Assembly (NCBI GenBank): GCA_019638485.1
Contig: JAHBTP010000001.1
Coordinates: 806,001-870,000, forward strand
DNA length: 64,000 bases
Direction of reading: 5' to 3'
Source of the DNA: Ferruginibacter sp.
GTDB lineage: Bacteria; Bacteroidota; Bacteroidia; Chitinophagales; Chitinophagaceae
The translations under genes and the position numbers were made by a program. This document shows positions 58,176 to 64,000 of this stretch, in pieces. The notes beneath the pieces were generated by a model. It searched no databases and had not been told where the DNA came from. It saw only the letters and a list, made by a program, of their open reading frames with translations. Numbering within the stretch: the stretch's first letter is position 1; every line of letters starts with the position of its first letter.

Positions 58176-58607
58176 CTAATCCATTAAATAAGCCAAGCCA
58201 TTTATAACCGGGTCCCATAGGTCTTTTACCTTTTTTTCACGAAAAATCTTTTCTACCATTTCGCGTACTACTTTATATTCATCATGAATAGGACAGGGGT
58301 GAGCGCTTGAGCATTTGCTTAGGCCCAACCCGCACTCTTTAAAGATATCCTTTCCTTCAATAGTTTCAACAATATTAGAAATAGGTTGATTTTTTTGTTC
58401 TTCATTAATAAAAAAGCCACCGGATGGACCTTTCACACTATTAATTAACCCATGTTTGGAAAGGGTTTGCAAAATCTTACTCAAAGTATGCTCACTTGCA
58501 TTAATATGCCCGGCAATTTCTTTAATTCCCACTTTTTCACCGTTGGTGCTCTTGCCGGATAAATATATTACCGCCTTAATAGCTGTTTTACATGTATTAC
58601 TTAACAT
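58176..58607 (-). CDS. Second Rrf2-family regulator with a three-cysteine site
   Basis: A 143-residue protein with a winged helix-turn-helix (VKGPSGGFFI wing) and Cys92, Cys99 and Cys105 in ECGLGLSKCSSAHPCPIH. This resembles the Rrf2 protein at 20231-20749 but lacks its basic tail. It is the last gene of the RIC/DUF2249 operon, 6 bp after the MIP18 gene. A role as NO- or Fe-S-sensing repressor of its own operon is likely. Confidence 0.87.
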   Translation of the reverse strand: MLSNTCKTAIKAVIYLSGKSTNGEKVGIKEIAGHINASEHTLSKILQTLSKHGLINSVKGPSGGFFINEEQKNQPISNIVETIEGKDIFKECGLGLSKCSSAHPCPIHDEYKVVREMVEKIFREKKVKDLWDPVINGLAYLMD

Positions 58608-58613
58608 AAAAAA

Positions 58614-58943
58614 TTAGTGGCCTAAAAATTCTTTTCCGGCTGGAGAAATTTTTGAGTAATCCCATGGAGGATCAAAAGTAAGATTGACATTTATTTTCCA
58701 TTCAGGAAATGTAGTTGTCAATGATTGAGTAACATCACCGGTTATACTTTCCCCCATTGGACAAAACTGCGTGGTTAATGTCATTGTTGCGTCTAATTGC
58801 TTTTCATCGTCATTAAAATCTAATTGATAAATTAGTCCAAGGTCAACAACATTCAGTCCAACTTCGGGATCATATACATTATATAATCCTGATAGTGCTT
58901 CGGTGCACTTATCCTGATTATTTGTTGTAACATTTATACTCAT
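58614..58943 (-). CDS. MIP18-family (DUF59) Fe-S cluster assembly factor
   Basis: A 109-residue DUF59 protein with VYDPEVGLNVVDLGLIYQL, the reactive Cys in TLTTQFCPMGESI, and FDPPWDYSKISP at the end. Members (SufT, PaaD, MIP18) help to mature Fe-S proteins. It overlaps the end of the NnrS-like gene by 4 bp and lies in an operon with a RIC protein, fitting cluster repair after NO damage. Confidence 0.88.
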   Translation of the reverse strand: MSINVTTNNQDKCTEALSGLYNVYDPEVGLNVVDLGLIYQLDFNDDEKQLDATMTLTTQFCPMGESITGDVTQSLTTTFPEWKINVNLTFDPPWDYSKISPAGKEFLGH

Positions 58944-60223
58944 ATTTTTTTGGGTTTATGTGTTAATGCTATGGTTGTATTAAAAACATACAGAAGTGCT
59001 GTTATAAGCAATGCTATGGCTCCTGTTTTTAGAAGAACATTATTAATAAGAACAATTCCTACAATAAAAATTACAAATCCGACTACATAAATAATTGCCA
59101 TAGCATTGTATATGCGTGGATTAAATAACTCCTTGGGTGCAGGGGTTTTACCTGCATGAGCCTTTTTATGATAAGTTCGGTTCCATATAATAAATGGCAA
59201 GGTTTTAAAAGTCATCCCTAAAATAATAGCAGTAAGCCATCCAAAAAAAATGCAGAAGCCATAAAGAAGAATTATATTATTTTTTTCGGTAGGCAATAAA
59301 AACAATACTGCAATTAATACTACAAAAGGGAGCAACATTTGTAAAACAGAAAGCAAGGAAATTTTCATTTGCTCATCTACATTTTTTCGTATCCTAACTT
59401 TATGTGCTCGTTTGATATGGCGTGTAAATAATAAAATAGCCGCCAATGCCATTATCATTGAGATGTAATAGAAATAGCTATCCAGGTTAAACAGCTTAAA
59501 AAAAAGAAAAGAAATCAAGCTAGAATTAATTAATACATAAATCCACCATAGAGATTTATTATTAGTATATTTTGAAATTAGAAACATGGGGATTAGTCGG
59601 GACGCAACCCCTATAACTAAAAGTAGGAACCAGCCTACTATTCCTAAATGAGCGTGGATAGTTAAATAGGCTACTGAATCTGATGGTAATAATGGTTTGG
59701 TAAAATTTAATACCAGTAATAATCCTAAAAAAGTGGTAGCAAATAACCACAAAGCTGCAGTAACTACAAACCAAGAATGAACATCATGCTTACCGCTTTT
59801 GAATGCGCTGGTTAAGATGTTTGCTAAATAACATAATACGCCAATATTTACAAGTACGGCACCAGTTTGAATCATCCAGCCCAAGTTAAAACCATAGAAA
59901 CCTGCCACAATAAAAGGAATACCTATCCCGGCAAAAAGAAAAGTAGCATAGGCGAGTGAATTGCTATCCAGTTTACCTTCAATTAATACCGGTACCAATT
60001 GATGTGATGCTCCAAAAATAATCATCAGGCCCCATCCCAATGCCATTACGTGCGTAATAGCTAAGGTGAATGGATTGAAATAATGACTTTGAATTACATC
60101 AGTATGCAGCAGTAGCATAATCGTTCCTACAATAAAAGAAATACCTGCATACACATAAAAAGGTAATACTACCTTATAAGAAGTGGTTTGTTGTAAATTC
60201 CCCGGGCCGCCCAAAGCTAACAT
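58940..60223 (-). CDS. NnrS/heme-copper-like membrane protein
   Basis: A 427-residue protein with about 12 hydrophobic helices. THVMALGWGLMIIFGASHQLVPV (H58, H74) and TIHAHLGIVGWFLLLVIG (H190, H192) resemble the heme-binding helices of stand-alone subunit I-like or NnrS-like proteins. It lacks the HH pair and the helix-10 HxH of true heme-copper subunit I. It may bind heme and help the cell to tolerate NO, as NnrS does. It lies 5 bp after the DUF1858/DUF2249 gene. Confidence 0.65.
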   Translation of the reverse strand: MLALGGPGNLQQTTSYKVVLPFYVYAGISFIVGTIMLLLHTDVIQSHYFNPFTLAITHVMALGWGLMIIFGASHQLVPVLIEGKLDSNSLAYATFLFAGIGIPFIVAGFYGFNLGWMIQTGAVLVNIGVLCYLANILTSAFKSGKHDVHSWFVVTAALWLFATTFLGLLLVLNFTKPLLPSDSVAYLTIHAHLGIVGWFLLLVIGVASRLIPMFLISKYTNNKSLWWIYVLINSSLISFLFFKLFNLDSYFYYISMIMALAAILLFTRHIKRAHKVRIRKNVDEQMKISLLSVLQMLLPFVVLIAVLFLLPTEKNNIILLYGFCIFFGWLTAIILGMTFKTLPFIIWNRTYHKKAHAGKTPAPKELFNPRIYNAMAIIYVVGFVIFIVGIVLINNVLLKTGAIALLITALLYVFNTTIALTHKPKKI

Positions 60224-60228
60224 ACTGC

Positions 60229-61047
60229 TTAAATATTTTTAAATATCAGTAAATACACTTCTCCTTCCTGCACTTCTTTAATTCTATATTCAAAATTCCT
60301 TTCTTTTAGTTCTGTTAAAAGGAAGACGGGAATTCTTTTATGATTCACATAAAGCGCTTTATCATCGGGCAATGTTTCAAGTGCCTCAAGGATTGTCATC
60401 ATCGGCATTGGCATTTCTAGGTGGCGCACATCAATTTCAACTAAATTATTTTCATAGTGTTTCATAATTTGCTCCCAATCGCCGGAAGAAGTAACCTCTG
60501 CTTCCAAATCAGGAGCCACTTCATTTCCGGTTTTAAAAAAATAAGTATCTACCTGATTTGATGAAATAAAGTCAACGTGAGATTTGAATCCTTGTTTTTC
60601 TAGCAACTTAATAAGCGGAACAGGCTCAAAGGTGTTTATGATTTGTAAAACCTCTCCTTGTTTTAATGCCTTTACTTTTTGCTGAATCATTTTTAAGGGG
60701 TCATTTCCACTTGCCAGCATTTCACGAACATCAAATGGGATGAGTTGTTCGGGCTTAATGGACTTAACAAAATCGGGAAGAGGCTTTCTTACCTGCATTT
60801 CTTCATCTGCAGAGGAGTGATTATTATCTATTTCGAAGCCTAATGGAGCAAGCGCTTTAAAAAAGTCCTCCGGTTTGCATCCACCAATTTTTGATGCCAT
60901 GGAAATACTGGTTCTGCCGGCCATTAATTTTCGTAAAATGGGATTACGCAATTTTTTAAAATCAGGACTCAATTTTATGATGGTATCCAAAGCTTCAGGA
61001 TGGTGCTTTAATAATACCGCAATCTTTGTTTGTGCGTTTATTAGCAT
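60229..61047 (-). CDS. DUF1858-DUF2249-DUF2249 protein
   Basis: A 272-residue protein. Residues 1-75 match DUF1858 (VLLKHHPEALDTIIKLSPDF, GGCKPEDFFKALAPLGFE). Two DUF2249 domains follow: IPFDVREMLASGNDPLKMI with PLIKLLEKQGF, and LVEIDVRHLEMPMPMMTILEALETLP with YLLIFK. DUF2249 proteins are often encoded with RIC and NO-related genes; their reaction is unknown. It is preceded by a strong hairpin. Confidence 0.82.
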   Translation of the reverse strand: MLINAQTKIAVLLKHHPEALDTIIKLSPDFKKLRNPILRKLMAGRTSISMASKIGGCKPEDFFKALAPLGFEIDNNHSSADEEMQVRKPLPDFVKSIKPEQLIPFDVREMLASGNDPLKMIQQKVKALKQGEVLQIINTFEPVPLIKLLEKQGFKSHVDFISSNQVDTYFFKTGNEVAPDLEAEVTSSGDWEQIMKHYENNLVEIDVRHLEMPMPMMTILEALETLPDDKALYVNHKRIPVFLLTELKERNFEYRIKEVQEGEVYLLIFKNI

Positions 61048-61065
61048 ATAATAGAATAAAAAATA

Positions 61066-61107
61066 AAATCATCCATTTCATTATTAAGCTAACAAAATGG
61101 ATGATTT
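61066..61107 (-). terminator. Terminator or attenuator between the RIC fusion and the rest of the operon
   Basis: A perfect 13-bp stem aaatcatccattt/aaatggatgattt with a 16-nt loop. On the minus strand it is followed by TTATTTTTTATTC, a good U-rich tail. It lies in the 68-bp gap, so most transcripts may end after the RIC fusion gene. Confidence 0.75.
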
Positions 61108-61115
61108 GAATTGTC

Positions 61116-62633
61116 TTATGCAAGTGATTTTTCCATCTCTACAACCTTTGGGAAAAGGATATTATTTTCTAAATGGATATGGATATGAATATCATTTTCA
61201 AATTCATCCAACATCTTAAATAGTAATTTATAGCTTGCACATGCATCATCGGGGAGTGCGTAATTGTTGCTTATTTCTCGAATCTCATCCAATGCGTTAC
61301 CTACAGTTTCATGTTCCTTTTCCATATCAACCACTTTGGCAGCAAAGCTTCCTTTTTCCGGATAGGCAGAATTAGCATTTTTTGCTTGTACAATTTTCTT
61401 TACTAATGGAAAAACATCCTTTTCTTCTTCCACAATATGTTCAGACAAATCCTTATTTACCAATTCTACCAAGTTTTGGATATTCAAAAGCTCGGGGTGC
61501 CTATCTCCATGAACCTTAGCTACCTTATTCATATATCCATAAATTTCGGGTAAATATTTACGTACATAATTATGGTGTGTATTCACGATATAATCAGCCA
61601 AAAAATCTACGTTCCACTCATTAAAGTTCATAGTAGTATTGGTAGTTACGCTTTGTATAGGAGCTTGTAGTTCTTGTTCAACCTTGGTTGCATCAATTCC
61701 TTTTTCTGCACAAATTTCACGAACAGTCTTTTTGCCGCCGCAACAAAAATCAATACCATATTTTTTAAAGACTTCGGCTTTGCGTAAATCTTTTGCTGCA
61801 ATTTGACCTATTGTTTCTGTATCATTTGGGTCTTTACGTGTAACCTTTATATCCCACCACTGTGGTCCTTGCTGTAAATATTGCCAGGTAAAAACGTCAC
61901 CTCTTTCACCCAATAATTGATAATAAACAGGCTTAGGGTCATGATCATTATGAATGATTAAACTTTCGAGTGGTTGAAGAGTGTCAAACACTTCAAAAAT
62001 AGTTGGATGCTTTCTACGTGGCTCAATTTCCGGAACGGTAATAACAATATCATCTCCCTTTTTTGAAACACCTTGCATTTGCAAAACATTTGATGCATCA
62101 GGTTTAGCTTGAGGTGCCAGTGGCTTCATGGTAATACACACATCCCACCACTCCGGTCCGCTTTGTAAATACTCCCAATTAAAAATCTCACCATGTTCAC
62201 TCATTAAATGATAATGAAGTGGTCGTGGATCATGATCATTGTGAATGATGAGTACATCATCAGGCCCAAGATGGTTAAATGCCTGAAAAATAGTAGCATG
62301 CTTAATTTGTGGAGCAAGCAATGGGGCGGTAATCTTTATCTCTCTTCCTTTTTCTTTATGAGTAACAGTTACTGCCTCAACTTCCTCATTTGCAGTTTCA
62401 TTTTTAGTAACCCTGATATTCCATACCTCAGGCCCCTGTTGCAAGTATTCCCACGAAAAGGTTTCACCATGTTGTGCACTTAATTGATAATATACCGGCT
62501 TAGGATCATGATCATTATGGATAATCATACTTTCACCCGGTTTAAGATTGTTGAATGTTTGAAAGATAGTGCTGTGCTTTAGTCTTGGCTCTAACTCCGG
62601 AACGTTAATTACAGTTTCGTTAGCGGTTTGCAT
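61116..62633 (-). CDS. Triple DUF2249 - RIC (ScdA/YtfE) fusion protein
   Basis: A 505-residue fusion. Three DUF2249 repeats lie at about residues 8-77, 99-170 and 196-266, each with KHxTIF, an IIHNDHDPxP motif and a WEYLQ/WQYLQ...W block. A ScdA_N domain follows (IDFCCGGKKTVREICAE, Cys297/298). A hemerythrin-like di-iron domain ends the protein (HHNYVRKYLPE, HGDRHPELLNIQ, HIVEEEKDVFP, HIHIHLENNILFP). RIC domains mend NO-damaged Fe-S clusters; the repeats may sense or bind a partner. It heads the operon, with a TATATTTG box upstream. Confidence 0.87.
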   Translation of the reverse strand: MQTANETVINVPELEPRLKHSTIFQTFNNLKPGESMIIHNDHDPKPVYYQLSAQHGETFSWEYLQQGPEVWNIRVTKNETANEEVEAVTVTHKEKGREIKITAPLLAPQIKHATIFQAFNHLGPDDVLIIHNDHDPRPLHYHLMSEHGEIFNWEYLQSGPEWWDVCITMKPLAPQAKPDASNVLQMQGVSKKGDDIVITVPEIEPRRKHPTIFEVFDTLQPLESLIIHNDHDPKPVYYQLLGERGDVFTWQYLQQGPQWWDIKVTRKDPNDTETIGQIAAKDLRKAEVFKKYGIDFCCGGKKTVREICAEKGIDATKVEQELQAPIQSVTTNTTMNFNEWNVDFLADYIVNTHHNYVRKYLPEIYGYMNKVAKVHGDRHPELLNIQNLVELVNKDLSEHIVEEEKDVFPLVKKIVQAKNANSAYPEKGSFAAKVVDMEKEHETVGNALDEIREISNNYALPDDACASYKLLFKMLDEFENDIHIHIHLENNILFPKVVEMEKSLA

Positions 62634-63127
62634 AAACTTTATTTAGATTTGAAATATTTGGTGCAAATATAGATAGATTAGCCCAAATAAAAGCATTAAA
62701 GTACTTTTTTGCTCGTTAAGAAAAAGGTTTGTCAAAACTGATAGATGTTTTTTGAGTTAAAAGCCTTATCCATAGGGATTTGTGATAAAGAATATGAAAA
62801 ATTGACCGGGTGATATTTTACAATATTTAGACATTGGTATTTTGTAATACACCGTAAATCAAGGTTGGTTACCGGTAGCATTTGTTAGAGTGAAAATAAT
62901 GCTTGGCAGGAGGAAGATTTAATGGTATGTATTTTGATATAACCTAACCATTGCAAGAAAGTAAGAGATTATTTAGCCATTTTTCAGTTTTGAAAAATCA
63001 AAGGAGTGATTTTCACTTTTAAAAATGAAAAAACTTTACAGGTGGCTTTCTCATCATAATCATTTTTAAGCATTGAAAGAAGTCTTTATAAAGAATTAAT
63101 TTTATCATTTTACAAAATACATTTATC
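62634..63127. other. 494-bp divergent intergenic stretch (RIC fusion / AhpD-like)
   Basis: AT-rich with only very short frames, for example a 6-codon frame behind a good ribosome-binding site near 62918. It holds the promoter region of the RIC-fusion operon and that of the AhpD-like gene. No RNA gene or repeat was recognised. Confidence 0.45.
62664..62671 (-). promoter_or_regulatory. -7 box of the RIC-fusion operon
   Basis: The minus strand reads TATATTTG, 30 bp before the start codon. A perfect AAAGTACTTT palindrome at 62698-62707 lies 26 bp further upstream, in the -33 region. Confidence 0.5.
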
Positions 63128-63463
63128 ATGAATGAAAATCCGTTGTATCCACAAGCAACTGCTCAAATTAATGAGAAACGTGTAGAATTAGCTCCGGAAA
63201 ACATGGAGGCATGGAGAACATTTAGCAGGCAAACTTATAAAGCAGGCAAGTTATCAGAACAAACAAAACAACTTATTGCTATTGCTGTTGCACATGTTAC
63301 GCAATGTCCATATTGTATTCGTAGTCATACACGGCAGGCCTTAAGAAAAGGAGTAACAAAACAAGAGATTATGGAAGCTATATGGGTAGCCGCCGAGATG
63401 CGTGCAGGTGCTGCGGTTGCTCATTCTGCAATATCTATAGATGAAATGGAACATGATTCCTGA
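63128..63463 (+). CDS. AhpD/carboxymuconolactone-decarboxylase-like protein
   Basis: A 111-residue protein of the AhpD-like superfamily. The redox motif is TQCPYCIRSH (Cys60, Cys63, His67), as in AhpD-type peroxidase reductases. It may lower peroxide or peroxynitrite with a thiol partner that is not visible here. Its 3' end overlaps the next gene by 11 bp. Confidence 0.87.
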   Translation: MNENPLYPQATAQINEKRVELAPENMEAWRTFSRQTYKAGKLSEQTKQLIAIAVAHVTQCPYCIRSHTRQALRKGVTKQEIMEAIWVAAEMRAGAAVAHSAISIDEMEHDS

Positions 63464-64000
63464 TTTTTCAGTTGTTATAGCTACTTATAATCGTGCTGAT
63501 GTTTTATCAAGAGCTGTTTTATCATTGATAAACCAAAGCTGTACTTCATGGGAAGGGATCGTTGTTGATGATGGCAGTACTGATAATACCCGCCAGGTAA
63601 TAAGTGATTTTATTAGCAAAGGATATTCAATTCAATACATTCAACAGAATCATTTTGGAGAAGTAAGTGCAAAAAATAAAGGGATATCAAAAAGTTCCGG
63701 CCGTTACATTACTTTTTTAGATTCAGATGATGAGTATAAAACAAATCATTTAGAAAGTAGGTTACGAATCTTACAACAAGACTCTTCCATACAATTGCTT
63801 CATGGAGGTGTAACTATTATAGGAAATAAGTATGTGCCTGATATTCATCAACCCGGTAGAATGATTAGTCTATCTGAATGTGTTATTGGCGGCACCTTTT
63901 TTCTTCGTGCAGATGCCATGCTATCTCTTGATGGATTACGTCAAAAAGATATTGGCAGTGATGCAGATTTGTTTTCTCGTGCAGTAGAGAAGGAATTCAT
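63453..64000 (+). CDS. Family 2 glycosyltransferase (3' end outside window)
   Basis: The frame opens at ATG 63453 and runs to the window edge without a stop, giving 182 residues. It has the GT-A fold pattern: FSVVIATYNRADVLSRAV, IVVDDGSTDNTRQVI, AKNKGISKSSGRYITFLDSDDEY with the metal-binding DSDD. It would transfer a sugar from a nucleotide donor. The remainder and the acceptor are unknown. It begins inside the end of the AhpD-like gene. Confidence 0.87.
   Translation, partial: MIPDFSVVIATYNRADVLSRAVLSLINQSCTSWEGIVVDDGSTDNTRQVISDFISKGYSIQYIQQNHFGEVSAKNKGISKSSGRYITFLDSDDEYKTNHLESRLRILQQDSSIQLLHGGVTIIGNKYVPDIHQPGRMISLSECVIGGTFFLRADAMLSLDGLRQKDIGSDADLFSRAVEKEF

Noticed and set aside
60229..62633. 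Recent tandem duplication giving all DUF2249 domains in the two adjacent genes
   Set aside because: The domains in the second gene differ strongly from the three repeats in the first, so a recent local copy is not supported.
62905..63060. Very short frames with good ribosome-binding sites in the 494-bp gap (6 and 14 codons)
   Set aside because: They are too short and have no recognisable peptide pattern; chance is likely in this AT-rich stretch.

Overview
The window looks like a chromosome segment of a denitrifying member of the Bacteroidota, probably Chitinophagales or Sphingobacteriales. The DNA is AT-rich. Several promoters carry the Bacteroidota pattern TTTG-N19-21-TAnnTTTG. There is a SusC/SusD pair, a protein ending in a type IX secretion (T9SS) type A sorting domain, a DUF3052 protein and a PUR-alpha-like protein. 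No tRNA, rRNA, CRISPR array or insertion sequence was seen.

Layout. 1-13.3 kb is mostly housekeeping: rpsO, pnp, prmA, plsY, dnaG, a TPR protein, smc. 13.4-17.8 kb holds membrane functions (Gdx/SugE-type SMR exporter, LTA-synthase-like enzyme, TMEM175-type channel) and a type II NADH dehydrogenase. 17.9-23.7 kb is a nitric-oxide module: an operon led by an Rrf2 regulator (HTHP heme protein, membrane protein, methyltransferase, RIC/ScdA), preceded by an operon for a CuA subunit II, a heme-copper subunit I without the active-site tyrosine, and SCO. 23.8-26.3 kb is the divergent oxyR-katA pair. 27.1-31.0 kb is a nitrite reductase operon: porin, AniA-type NirK, formylglycine-generating-enzyme-like lipoprotein, SCO. 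31.1-34.0 kb holds a tyrosine phenol-lyase-type enzyme and a U32 hydroxylase with a ferredoxin. 34.1-40.5 kb is a second heme-copper operon: small membrane subunit, CuA-cytochrome c subunit II, unusual subunit I, SCO, and a cytochrome b/ferredoxin/MvhD fusion, next to a four-cysteine Crp/Fnr regulator. 42.0-45.4 kb is a copper-uptake operon (OprC/NosA-like receptor, YtkA/FixH-like lipoprotein, Cys-containing small protein). 45.5-57.9 kb contains accessory genes: DUF488, SMUG2-like glycosylase, M14 peptidase, SusCD, MFS exporter, DegT aminotransferase, cupin. 58.2-62.6 kb is a third nitrosative-stress operon: triple-DUF2249-RIC fusion, DUF1858/DUF2249 protein, NnrS/heme-copper-like membrane protein, MIP18-type Fe-S factor, second Rrf2. 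The window ends with an AhpD-like protein and a glycosyltransferase cut by the edge.

How the parts fit. NirK makes NO from nitrite. No classical norB or nosZ is present. The two heme-copper complexes keep the metal-binding histidines of the active site but replace the cross-linked tyrosine with Asn in one and Gln in the other, which is how NO reductases evolved from oxygen reductases look. I infer they turn NO into N2O. RIC proteins, the MIP18 factor, HTHP and OxyR/catalase would repair or prevent nitrosative and oxidative damage. Three SCO proteins and the copper receptor would supply copper to NirK and the CuA/CuB sites. The most unusual items are the second complex, which also has Lys in place of a low-spin heme His ligand and is encoded with the cytochrome b/ferredoxin/MvhD fusion, the triple DUF2249-RIC fusion, and the paired operator-like repeats in front of the first NOR-like operon.
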